Source: Tausonia pullulans
Lineage: Eukaryota; Basidiomycota; Tremellomycetes; Cystofilobasidiales; Mrakiaceae
Assembly: GCA_951802195.1 (NCBI GenBank)
Contig: OX637633.1
Span: 310,001 to 374,000 of the forward strand
Length of the DNA: 64,000 nt
Direction: 5' to 3'
In this document: positions 20,952 to 31,852 of the stretch, piece after piece
Layout of the letters: each line of letters starts with the position of its first letter
How positions within the stretch are numbered: position 1 is the stretch's first letter
Notes under the pieces: generated by a model
The model's input: only the letters and a program-made list of their open reading frames with translations
What the model was told of the DNA's origin: nothing
The model's database searches: none
Translations under genes and position numbers: made by a program

Positions 20952-23270
20952 GAGGATTGCGAGCCGAACTGATACCGCTCTCTCGTCCAGTTTCGAACCT
21001 TGGTCCCGCTTCCGTATGTCGTTTTTTTTTTCCCTCCCGCTCTTCCCTTCACCGACTGACCCCCTCCTTCTTGAATCTCATAGGGAAAAGATCTTCACTT
21101 CCCTCGACGCCTTCGACAAGCCTGTCACAGACGCTGGGGCCCGTCGAATGGCGCTTTCCATGGTCGAGTATCTCCTATCCGAAGCGGGCGCGCTCGACGA
21201 GCCGCTTCTCCCGCCAGAGGCGGAGGGAGAGGATGACGACGACGCAGAGGCGATGGCCTACATCAGCCCTTATGTCGAGGTGAGTCTTGAAGCCTCTTCG
21301 TAGCATACGGTCTCATCACTGTCATTGACAACGACCTCCTCGGCAGGCCCTCACGACGGCCAAGACAGCGCTCTCCAAGACGCCCATCACGACGCGTCAA
21401 CTCCAGGTCGTCCTCGACACGCTTGTCGACTCGCTGTCTGCAGCGGAGGAGGAGGAGGTCGCTGCCGAGCAAGAGGAGGCCGAGCCAGAGGAGGAGGCAG
21501 AAGAACTTGCTGAACCTGAGCCTGAGCCTGAGAAGAAAAAGGCCAAGAAAAAGGCTGAGGGTAACGGGGCGGCCATGAAGANNNNNNNNNNNNNNNNNNN
21601 NNNNNNNNNNNNNNNNNNNNNNNNNNNNNNNNNNNNNNNNNNNNNNNNNNNNNNNNNNNNNNNNNNNNNNNNNNNNNNNNNNNNNNNNNNNNNNNNNNNN
21701 NNNNNNNNNNNNNNNNNNNNNNNNNNNNNNNNNNNNNNNNNNNNNNNNNNNNNNNNNNNNNNNNNNNNNNNNNNNNNNNNNGTCTTCCTCGTCCAGAAAG
21801 ACCTCCAAGGCCGGCGCGCGGACGCGCTCCTCCACCTCGGACCTCCCGCACGGTAACGGCAAGTCGAACGGTGTCAGTTCAAGCGTGAGCAGCATCACCA
21901 ACGGGAATGGCCATTCTTCCGCCGCCGCCGTCGTCGAGCCGCCCGCTGTCTCGACACCCCCTCCTTCACCACCGTCTCGGTCGGTCGTCTCGCTTCTCTT
22001 GGCCTTGATCAACCCCATCCTCGCGACGGCAGGCATCCGCGCTGAGCTGGACGATGCGCTTAACCGGCGATCGGAGCTACTCAAGGCGCAGGCGAGGGAG
22101 TTAAAGGCCCTGCTGGATGCGACGGCGAAGGAGCGCGTCGAGCGGGACGGAAAGTTCAAGTCGGCGACGCTCAATCCAGAGGAGAAGGAGGCGCTGAAGA
22201 AGGAGGTGCGTCGCCGTGATCCACCAGCTTCATTGAAACACCCAGCTCTGACGCTCATCTTCCTTCTCCCTTCCTGCCAGTCCGACGACGTCATCGCTAG
22301 AGCCCACCAAGCGCATCTCGAACTTCTCCACACCCACCGCGAGGCCCTCCTCCCCCTCACCGGCCGTTCTCAAGTCGTCATCGGTAGCGACATTGAAGAC
22401 CGTCTCTATCTCACGCTCACCGCTGACTGGGAGGGCCGCAAGCCTCACTCGTGGGGTTACGGCCTCCATGTCTACGGACGGCCGTTCCCGGCGGAGCTCT
22501 GGTCCAACAAGGCCGACGATCTTGCAGCGACGGCGGCGATGGCTGGTATCGACGACCCTATGGCGCCAGTTGCGGCTGCTGTCAACGGTGGTGACGTCGA
22601 GATGGCGGACGTGTCGACGAACGCGGATGAGGAGAGCGAGCGCGCGTCAGAGAAGGAGCCGCATGAGTCGCTTTCACCCGCATCCGACATCGACGTCCCT
22701 GCTCGTCCAATTTCTCCTCCTCCTGCTCCGTTTGTGTCCAAGTCGGGTTCGGGATCGACGGCAAGCAAGTCGACCGAGGCGACGCCAGCGACGGCAACGA
22801 TGGACGAGGCGGCCGCTCCTCGATGGCACCACTTCACCTCCTCCAAGGCCCTTCGCCGACTCCAAACGCTGATATCGTACCAGTCGCTCGCACTCGCTCT
22901 CTCCAGAGGAGATCTCGTTCTCATGCAGCACCTTCCGACGTCGACAAGTCCCTCTCAGCGGACGTATCCGGACGACGCGTGGTACCACGCTGACACGCTC
23001 GTCGGTGAGTTCGCCGAGGAGGGCAAGGTCAAGGAGCTGCTGCGTAAGATTTGGGAGCTTTCAGAGGAGATAAAGCGTGGGGAGGTGGAGGAGGAAGAGA
23101 AGGAGAAGGAGAAGGAGAAGCGGGTCAAAGGGGAAGGGAAGAGAATGGAGAAGGAAGGGGCGGCCGTTGCTGGGGCGGAGGGAACTGCGGGTGCGATGGA
23201 TACGGCCAACGGAGCGACCGACGGGCCGGAGAAGGGGTCCAAGAGGAGGAGGGTCTCGAAGGCCAAGTGA
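18883..23270 (+). CDS. CDCA7-type zf-4CXXC_R1 chromatin protein, over 1200 aa, with assembly gap
   Basis: Exons: 18883-19961, 20047-20170, 20248-20304, 20384-20887, 20991-21013, 21084-21279, 21347-22205 (contains the 200-N gap), 22281-23270. The first 320 residues are Pro/Ser-rich. A zf-4CXXC_R1 cysteine domain then spans exons 1-3: TCHQCRGYY, RCSK, CILVFCDKDAVNRYG, WTCPSCEDICQ, CSVCRKRKGLDP. CDCA7, the human family member, recruits the HELLS remodeller to chromatin and supports DNA methylation; ICF-syndrome mutations hit this domain. The CHQCR and NRYG signatures are kept, but the human FCGPC pair reads FCDKD here, so one Cys is missing. Downstream, LREFFWRFRTLVPLP and the following helices resemble a DDT-like module (inference). 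The C-terminal part holds coiled coil, a conserved-looking block (SQVVIGSDIEDRLYL) and a basic KRRRVSKAK end. Reading frames on either side of the gap do not agree at exactly 200 nt, so the gap size is a placeholder. Confidence 0.85.
20901..20947 (+). repeat. (TC)n microsatellite inside an intron
   Basis: About 23 TC units fill the first half of the intron 20888-20990 of the CDCA7-type gene. The tract can change length without affecting the coding sequence. Confidence 0.95.
21582..21781. other. Assembly gap (200 N)
   Basis: Exactly 200 unknown bases, a typical placeholder length. It lies in an acidic/Lys-rich low-complexity coding stretch (after EPEPEPEKKKAKKKAEGNG) of exon 7 of the CDCA7-type gene. 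Confidence 1.
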
Positions 23271-23610
23271 GGTGTGTTCTACTGTCCATTTTTTTTTTCG
23301 TTCCGTTCCTTTGTCTTCGATCTCCTCGCATCCTTGCATAGTCACGTTTTTCTGTTTATTCATTCGCTCTCAAGTTGGTTAGCTAGCTCGCACGCCCTTC
23401 GTCATGAACCATCCCCATCGTTGTCTGTCATGTCCTGTCCATTCTCTCTAGTTGGTCGTTCAACAAGGCGTGAAGTTGACGAAGTGAGAGTTGGCGCGTC
23501 GAGAAACGGAGAAGCGCGACTAGACGCGCCTTCTTTCCTGCTCCTCAGCAACCGCCAACCACCCGATCTCTGTTTGCACCTCAACGCCCTTCCCCCCTTC
23601 CCCCTCTTCC

Positions 23611-24983
23611 ATGATGGACTTAGGCACAGGCTCCAAGATCTACTCGTTAAGGGAGAAGAGCCAGCTCGCATTCTCTTCGTCAGCGGCCTCAACGTCGAGT
23701 CGCGACACCTCATCCCCCGACTCTTGTGAGTTGAGCCTCCTGCCCGTCGTCGTAAGGATTTGTTGCGATCAAAAGGGCCTTGGAGGGTATCTCAAGCACA
23801 CTTGGTACCCCACTTTTGCATCCTGACGGCCGCATACCTGTCCTCCTCTCAGTCCAAAGCTACCAGAATTGGTACAAGCAAGAAATCGTCGCTCAGGATG
23901 GACTTCTCGATGCTTCCCTGGCAGCCAAGCTCGTAAAAGCCTTGCTGGCTGCCGTTCTGTTCGACAAGGGCCAGATTCCGATGTGAGCATGAAAGCGTTA
24001 TCACGCGCCTGCTTGCGCGCTCGCTCAACATTCCTGTCTCACTCTTCGCGTCGGCCAGGACATTGCAACAGCTCGAGAGACAGGCCCTCAGGGAAGCGTC
24101 TTCCTCTCTGGTGGGTCGTTCTGGTCATTGCAATGAGTCTCTCTATCTTTGTTCTCTGACATCGGCATCATCTTCGATTAGCTTTCCTCGTCCTCCTCCC
24201 AACAGCGTGCCGACTCCGCATTCCTCCTCACGCCCAAGCCATCTCTCTCCCAATCTCTTCTCACCCAGCTCAGTCAACTTTCCGACTCTCTCATCGAAGC
24301 CTTCTCCACTCTTGCGCGAATTCCACATCCATCGCCGAAATCAGATGCCTCCTCGTCCGGGATGGGCGCAGACGCGCCACCGTTGGTGGTGTTGCTCTCT
24401 GGGCCAAGCTTGCTGTTGCCTCGGGCGCTCTTTGCCATCAGGCTTCCGTTGCTGGGAGTCGGACTTGATGGGGAGAACGGGGAGCAAGAGCGAGGAGGCA
24501 ACGAGCGTAGGACGAACGACGCCATTGAGCGGAGCGTCCTTCGAGGGCTCGTCCATCTTGGCAGTCTCTCGGGGCAGAGCCTGGGTGGGCCCTTTTTCCA
24601 TCTCTCTGCTGCCATGCCTGTTGACTGACATGGTGGGTCACCGCCGCCACGTAGCGCCGACAAAGACCTTCCTCCTACTCCTTGCGCCTCGGTCATTCAG
24701 GTCACCGCTCTTCCTGCCTCGGCAGAACCTATCAGCCCGGCTCGGCACTCTCCTCGCTCCAGCGCCCACTCCATACGCGGCTTCCGCGAAAGGACAGGAG
24801 AGAAAGGCCACCACCACCTCAAGGATCGCCACGGAAGGCGTGACGCTTGAGCTCGACGAGACGGACGTCGGTACTATCCGCGTCGAACGAGGCGTGGGGA
24901 GGAGCGGGCTGGAGAAAGGCGAGGAGGACGAGAGGATCTGGTTCGTTTGGGAAGGGGGGACGCTAAATGGCTGGAGAGATTGA
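23611..24983 (+). CDS. MAD2L1BP: p31comet (MAD2L1BP) homologue, 342 aa
   Basis: Five exons in phase: 23611-23725, 23853-23982, 24059-24110, 24182-24584, 24655-24983. p31comet is a HORMA-fold adaptor that binds closed Mad2 and lets TRIP13/Pch2 take it apart, silencing the spindle checkpoint. Evidence is ordered resemblance to the human protein as I recall it. A helix ending LLAAVLFDKGQIPMTLQQL matches human IMYQRQQLPLPYEQL; VVLLSGPSLLLPRALFAI matches VLILLGGNALSPKEFYEL; SLAPTKTFLLLLA matches LQAPPLMGTVVMA. The C-terminus ERIWFVWEGGTLNGWRD matches DYIWFQAPVTFKGFRE. Order and spacing are preserved, and the N-terminal tail is Ser-rich as usual. The length is close to the human 274 aa plus insertions. 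Either of two adjacent Met codons could start translation. The donor at 24585 (GTGGGC) was chosen because it restores the frame and the match. It lies 340 bp downstream of the CDCA7-type gene on the same strand. Confidence 0.82.
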
Positions 24984-26177
24984 TATTTCATGAAAACGTT
25001 TCCGCAAAGCGGATTTGATGAATTGTACAATGCATCCATCGGCGCGACGGCTCTTCCCCCCCCCCCCCCCCCCCCGGAGATCCGACGGACGGACGGCTGC
25101 ACCTGCACACGACGTCTATCTCCGGACTCGACTTCGGAGTCGCTTCAGCTTCGGCGAGCTCGGGCGACGCGAGACCATTGATTCCAGACTAGCAGCAAGC
25201 AAGCACAAGAGCTACTCCCGACGACCGTCGCACAGACGCTCATCGTGCCGTCGCCTCGCTCGTTCCGTCGGCTCGCCTGCGTTCTCCTCCCAAGTCCGAG
25301 CGTGCGGCGACGGCGCGCGGCCCACCGACGCTTTGCATGCGACGGACATCGCAGTCATCGGTTTATTCGGTCATATGGGAACCAGGCTTAGGCTCGGGAA
25401 AAATGAGATGGCGAACGGGAGAATAATCACAAGACCTGCATGCTGACTGAGCATGACACATGCGAGGAAGGGCAAGCAGGCAGACCGTCGGAGCCGGCGC
25501 CGACGCAGGATCAGAACTCTCCATGTGCAAGCGCGACACATATTGCATGAGGAGAGCTTGCATGGCGTGCCCCAGCGTAAATGGCACGCCTCCTATTACG
25601 TCTAAGCTGGGGGCGCGGGCTCCAAAGCAGATCATCTGCGAGATATGGCATGGATAAGAAGAGAGAGCACGGACGAGAGAGATAAATGACTTGCATGTGG
25701 ACTTGTCGGCGCGGTCGTCCGAGTGCTCCAACGACCGGCCATCGTCACCTTACAGTGCTTCGCGTCAAATGTCCCGTCGAGCGCCTCGTATAAAGCACAC
25801 GTCCAATCGGCCGACATGCAGCCGAATTATACTGAACATGATAGGCTCTCACCTTGTGATGACTTGTGCGGCCAAAAGTAAACGACTGGCTCAAGGTGGT
25901 GGTGTGGCGCTTCTTTCCCTCGCTCTCGTCGGTCTACGCCGAAACAAAGAAAGGAAGGGGCCGACGGACTAAGTCGAAGGAGCGCCGGCCTGATCCCGAC
26001 GCGGCGAGCGGAGAGAGAATCGGCAGCGTCACTTCCTTCCTTCGGCCGGCATTTTATAACTGTGAGGTCGTGCTCGTCTTACCTCAACCTGCATCCTTCA
26101 ACCAACTCAACGCCGGTTTCCTATCCTGCTCACACGACCGAGGTCTTCTCCTCCAACCTCCTTCTACACCCCGCACT
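24984..26177. other. Intergenic, 1.2 kb
   Basis: No gene with splice or domain support. It contains a run of about 17 Cs near 25060-25076. The last 200 bases are C/T-rich and presumably form the promoter and leader of the transporter gene. Confidence 0.4.
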
Positions 26178-28943
26178 ATGGCCCAGCCTACCGCCGAGCC
26201 GCCAACACCAGACAAGCCTCCTGTTGTCTCCCTCTTACCGCCGGGAAGTGCCAACGACAGGAGTGGCCTGGAATCGGCGGCGGAAGCCTCCCTCCCTTCC
26301 ACCCCTACACCGGTTAAGGCCGACGAACCGCTGAGCAGCTCCTCCTCCGCCGCCTCCCTTACCCCAACTCACCGGGCCCGCTTCGACATCTACCTCAACC
26401 ACGGCCCCCCTTCGAGTCCTTTAGCCGGCACCCCTAGAGGAATGTACGAGGAAGACGATGGCCAAATCGAGGCACCGGTCACCACAGGGTCGTCTACGAC
26501 CGTCCTCGACATCGAACATACCGAGGTAGACAACGACCCTCGATTATGGAGCGACCGGAAGAAGACTTTGATTCTTGTAATGGTCTCGATAGCTAGTATC
26601 ACACCGACGCTAGGTGCTGTAAGTGATGAATTTATCTGTCAATGGAAGTATGGAATGACTTTGACATCGTTCGCCTTTGCTGCAGGCCATCTACAATCCC
26701 GCTTTTGACGAGCTCCGGGCTCAGTTACATGCCACGGACGCCGAGCTTGCGCTCTCGCTCTCGCTTTTCATTCTTTTCCAGGGTGGCATGCCGTGAGCTC
26801 TTTCTTCAGCTCCCTGCCCTGCGTGCCGGGAAGATGGATGGCTGCTGACTCGTCTTTTTCTTGCCAGTATTTTCTGGAGCGCCGTTGCCGAGGTCGTAGG
26901 CCGTAAACCTGTCTATCTCGTTTCCTACATTGTGAACTGCCTCAGTTGCCTCGTTGTCCAAAAAAGCAGACGCGCATCGGTGGGCTGACACCTGCTCCTG
27001 TGGCCATCTCAGATCTTCATCATCGGCACCATCGTCGCTTCAACAGCAAATTCGATGTCCCTTCTCATCGTCATGCGGATAGTTCAGGGTCCGTCATCGG
27101 CGGAGCCAGTCGGGCCCTGGTAGGATAGCAAAGCTGATCTCTTCCTTCACTCCAGCGTCCGGTTCATCCGCTGTCATGGCCATCGGCGCCGGCACACTCG
27201 CAGACATTTTTGAGCCCAAGGTTCGCGGAACAAAAATGGGCCTCTACTATGCGACTCCTCTGCTCGGCCCAAGTATCGGTCCTTTAAGTGCGTCGTCTGA
27301 TTTGCGCGCTTCCCACCGCGAACCTGGACTGATATCTAAATGCTTTGCACAGTCGGCGGCGCCTTGACCCAAGCCTACTCCTGGCGTGCGACGTTTTACT
27401 TCATCGCTGTACTTGCTGGTATCAGTTTTGTGCGTCCCGCGCTGGCTCTGTGCTCCGGTACCCCTTTCCTGACGTTTCATGCTCTCGGCACCTAGATCTC
27501 TTTCATCTTCTTCCCAGACACCTGGCGCCGCGAGCGCTCCACCGCCTATCAGGTCGCGCTCAAACGGTCTATCGCGGACGCTCTCCGCAAGCAGGAGAAG
27601 CAGGAGACGAAGCGGCTCCGCAAGCTCGAGAAGGGTCTCCGATCCGGCGACGCCACGCCCGCGGAGACGAGGCCTTCTTCGCCGCATCAAGGGTCTCGCG
27701 CCGTCGAGGTTATTACAGAGAATGGGGCGAATGGGAAGCGGTCGTGGTGGATCTTTGGCAAGGGCGGCAAGCCGAAGCAGGAGGGCGAGCTCTCGCTCAG
27801 CATTAGAGACATCAATCCGCTCCCTCCAGCATTCGCTATTCTCAAGAGTCCCGTCAACTTTCTTATCATTGTTTCCTCCGGTGCGCCTCCTCGCTTCGTT
27901 TATTGTCGTGGGGTGGCCATTCGCTGACGATACTCTCTCCTCAGGTCTCATTTTTGCGGCTCAGTACACCGTCGCCTTCACGGCGGCCGTAACTTTTGCC
28001 GCAGCGCCCTACAATTATGACGCCCTCAAGGTCGGCCTCGTGCTCGTCGCATTTGGTGCGTCTGCCTTGCCACTCTCGCTTGTCGTCGTCTTTTAACGAA
28101 AGCTGACTCACTGAAACAGGTGGTGGCAATATTCTCGGCTCCGTCCTCGGTGGCCGCTACTCTGATTACATCCTCGCCAAGCTCAAGAAGCGTAACGGCG
28201 GCGTCTCGGAGCCCGAGATGCGGCTCAAGTCGATGTTCCCGGCCATCCCGGTGCTCGTCGTGAGCTTTCTGGGTTACGCGTGGACCGCGCAAGAGAAGGT
28301 AAATCCCGAAGTCGACATTTTCCCATGTCACTTCTAGCTGACATTTTTCCCTGTCCTCTCAGACCAACATTGCTGGTCCGATCGTCTTCCTCGCGTTCGG
28401 AGGTTTCGCGCTCATGGTCATTTGTGCGTGACTGCACAGCTTTCTTTTGAGTGTTGACCTGGTGTTGACCTTTCCTTCTTACTCTCCAGATGCCAGCGTC
28501 CTCGCCTTCCTCGTCGACTCCAATGTTGGGCGTTCCTCGAGTGCTGTCGCTTGCAACGTGAGCCCACTCTTTCGGCGCTCGTCTCTTCGTAAAGCTCACC
28601 CCCTCTTTCACTCTCGCAGTCCTTCTTCCGCGGTCTCTTTGCCTTCATCATGTCCGAAATTGCCCTCCCCATCCGCGTGCGTTTTCCTCGCCTTTGACTG
28701 CCTGCCGCTCAACGCTGACACTCACCTTCGCACCAAAATCAGTCCGGCATCGGCGACGGCGGCCTCTACACCCTCTTTGCCGGTCTCCTCATACTCGCCT
28801 CGGCTGTCTTCATCACGCTAGGCTACAAGGGCAAGGAGTGGCGTGAATCGGACAAAGGCTTTTTCCGACGCAAGCCGAAAAAGCACCTCGACGAGGCCGA
28901 GATGGAGAAGCAGGAGACCCAAGTGCCGAGTGTGCAGCCCTAG
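26178..28943 (+). CDS. MFS transporter, DHA1 (drug:H+ antiporter) type, 652 aa
   Basis: Thirteen exons: 26178-26618, 26686-26792, 26868-26931, 27013-27088, 27156-27287, 27353-27429, 27496-27880, 27945-28055, 28120-28298, 28363-28423, 28490-28557, 28620-28676, 28743-28943. Plasma-membrane or vacuolar exporter or importer; substrate unknown. After a 110-residue cytosolic tail come about 12 hydrophobic segments. MFS signatures are visible: AEVVGRKPVYLV (loop 2-3, motif A-like), RIVQGAASGSSAVMAIG (TM4) and YYATPLLGPSIGPLIGG (TM5, the antiporter motif C region). A charged central loop of about 110 residues (KQEKQETKRLRKLEKG) separates the halves, and the C-terminal tail is charged. The layout resembles Qdr/Dtr1-type fungal transporters, whose members carry drugs, polyamines or amino acids. 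Small exons with matching phases make the model strong. Confidence 0.92.
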
Positions 28944-30189
28944 ACTGTCAGATTTACATTTATTATTATTGTTCATGTCTTCTTGTGACGAAGGCAGCTC
29001 ATCGGATTTTGCGCAGTAGTTCTCAAGGTGCGGCTCGCCCATCCTGCACTTTTTCCTTCATCCTAGACCTCTTTCTTTCTCTTGTCAAAAGAAGGGAAGT
29101 GCGTTCTCAGAAAGGTCCAGGCGTGCGCATCAGCCTCTTTTCCTCGAGCGAGGATTCGAATTGAATGACCTCTGGGCTGGATTTTCCCAGTCTTGTTTCC
29201 CTCGACCACGTTCGTCCCTCTTTCCTTGGGCCTCACCTTTCTTCCTCCTTGGGCCTGCCAGACTGACCCGCTCGCTATTCCACTCCTCCAGACTCTGCAG
29301 GATTCATTTCTATAGAGACACAACTGGTCTTGCTAGTTTACACTAGCCACATCATTTCAAGCGAGACGATGATGCTCCACCCACGCCCCTTCACGGAGGA
29401 CATGCGGAGCAGGCGCCTTCCTTCGGGAAGAGCCCTTCGTCGATGAAGTGGACTGAGGCCTGACGCCCCTCGCTTGTCGAGGTTGGCTGATGGCTGAAGT
29501 CGGGGTTGTGGGACGTATCTGATCGCTTTCTCCTTTTTCCACTCTTCCCTTCGACGTCCTTTGGTTTTGCCCTTTGGGCGAGGCTGGAGGACGATGATGG
29601 ATCTCTTCGGTGGCTATATGTAGTCTCAACGTGCCTGGTCGACCTTGACTTGCCCTGGCCCCAGTCCTCTCACGCTATCCAGCTCATTAGTTAGCATGAG
29701 CGCAGGGAAGGCTGCTTCTGTCCTCACCTCGCAGCGTGAGCGTTCAACTTTCGAGCCTCAAAATTTGGCTTATAGCAAGCAAGGCCTTGAGAACATGGTC
29801 CCACATCCACGACATGCTGAGGAGCTGACAGCGACGTATCTGACCAGTCTCTGTCAACCGGCGCTGTTTGCTGGCTCTTGTATCCGCGCACTGCTTCGTT
29901 GCCTCTTCGAAAGGATGGGATTGTCTCCAGTTGATACATGCCTAGGTTGCTTGTGCATGCATGTATCGTAGTGCCCCTTGAGGGAAGACATAGAGGTGCG
30001 CGCGCTGGTCTCGCTCACGGCTGTGTTGAGCGAGAGCGAGCACATTTGACGGAGGAAGATTCACCGAGGGATGTTTCGTCAAATTTCTCGTCGTCATCGT
30101 CCAAGAGGACGCATATACGAAACGGAAAAAATGGACTGGAGGGCAAGCAAAAAGCCAGTGCAACCGTGGGGACTGGGGAGGAGGGAAGA
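28944..30189. other. Intergenic, no gene seen
   Basis: Sequence downstream of the transporter gene. I see no supported coding region, tRNA or repeat array. Confidence 0.4.
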
Positions 30190-31300
30190 AAGCGACTCCC
30201 AACATTTAGAAGGGCACAAAGATAATCGACCTGGCCCTAGCCAACCCCTCAAGGCACGATCGCCTGCCTCCCAGCACGCGTCCAGAGCCTCTTGCGCCCT
30301 TCAACCGCCCGGAGACCGACGACGAATCCCAGAAGGTCATTCCAAACGACGACAAGCCCAAAATTATTGGCACCGTTCTGTCGACGACCCCCTGAACACC
30401 GCTGAACACTCCTCCTCTTCCCGAGCCCCTTCCCCGACACCCTCCTCCCAGGCAGCCATCGAGAACACCCTGTTGACACGGTCGGAGCCGGGGACATGGA
30501 AAGCATAATGGAATCCACCGATCTTCAAATCGTCGTGATGAACATCCAACAGGTGGTCACGCGAAATCATGCTCACAACTTTCTTCTTCTCTCCTATTCT
30601 TGCTCCACTACTGACCTCGATCTCTTCCTTGAAGCGGCATGCAAAACGTCTGAACAGGTAACGGATTGGATAGCCGAATGCGAAGGTCTTGGCCTCGGCT
30701 CTATCTTCACCGTCAAAGGCCAGATTGCCTTAAGCTGGCGATGGGCCTCTTGTTTCGTCTCTTCCAATACCCCTCCCACCATGGACAACGACGCCATTTC
30801 CTCTTCCTCGCCCAAGCTCCTTCCCAACCTCATGACCACCGTCCTCACTATTGCCGGGCGCCTGTCAGGGATTTCGCCGTCAACGCCCCTTGCGGAAGTG
30901 GCTCGTCGATGAAGACGTTCCTCACAGGCTCTCCCACGCCTTTCCTCCTCAGAAGACTTTCCCTTGCTCCCTGATGAGACCAATCGTTCGCGCCTCCGCA
31001 CTTAGACCTGTTCCATGACCCTCATCTATAGAAGATCAGCACCCACGTCCTCAAGCTCAGGAACTTCGTTCAGTTCATCCTCCAATACATTCCCAGCTGG
31101 TATTATGATACGTTCACAGATCTATCTCAATGACCCCGCCCAGGCCTGGGATAACAAAATTGAGCTCCGCATTCCTCAGTGGGCCTTCGACATCTCCCGC
31201 CTCGTCGTCCATCTCGACAGATCGATGGGAGGAGATTCCAACGGTCTTTGCTCGACGGCCATGTTCTACACTTCCCTTTCCTCCCTCCCACCTAGATCCT
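30190..31300 (+). pseudogene. Decayed coding region, unrecognised protein
   Basis: Several stretches read like genuine protein but cannot be linked by plausible splicing. Near 30214, KGTKIIDLALANPSRHDRL continues to a stop near 30391. A 138-codon frame at 30496-30912 reads through exon-like (MESIMESTDLQIVVMNIQQ) and intron-like sequence. Near 31035, ISTHVLKLRNFVQFILQYI runs into a stop, while the adjacent frame continues with IELRIPQWAFDISRLVVHLD. The shift between these last two has no intron signal, so a frameshift is the simplest reading. I take this as a degraded copy of a fungal gene of unknown function. An alternative is a functional gene with sequencing errors. Confidence 0.45.
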
Positions 31301-31852
31301 CTCTCCTCCTTCCAATTCTCTCGCTGTCTCTCCTTGGTTCAAACTATCCTCTATGCTTGATCTATGATGTAGATACAAAGGCCGTACAGTGCAGATGAAG
31401 TTCGCCTGCATCTACATACGTCAACTGATAGACGCCCGGATTGGCAAAATTGCATCTCTAACGGGAGCACGCCTCCTTCTTCCGCTCCCGCCCACTGACA
31501 GCGGTCGTTGCTTCCTAAGGTTGAGGGTGATTCGATAATCAGACTGTAATAAAACAGTACGATGACAGACGTCGGCAGATGTCAGCAGCGCGCAATGATG
31601 GTCCGCGTGGCTGTATCTTCCTCTTGTTGCCCCATCTTCCGGTTATGTCGCTTGGAGTGTTGCTCAGTCATCCTCGCTGTCTTGCGAGTTGGACAGTCAT
31701 CTGGGAAAGGCAGCACGTCACCATATCCCCTGCTTACGCAATGTCCTGAACTCTACCCCTCGGCGTGCGCCGATGCAGACAGAGCTCGAGGGACTCGTCG
31801 ATTCGCCCCTCCTTCCATCTTCTTCCTTCCAAACACTCTCCATCGAACCATA

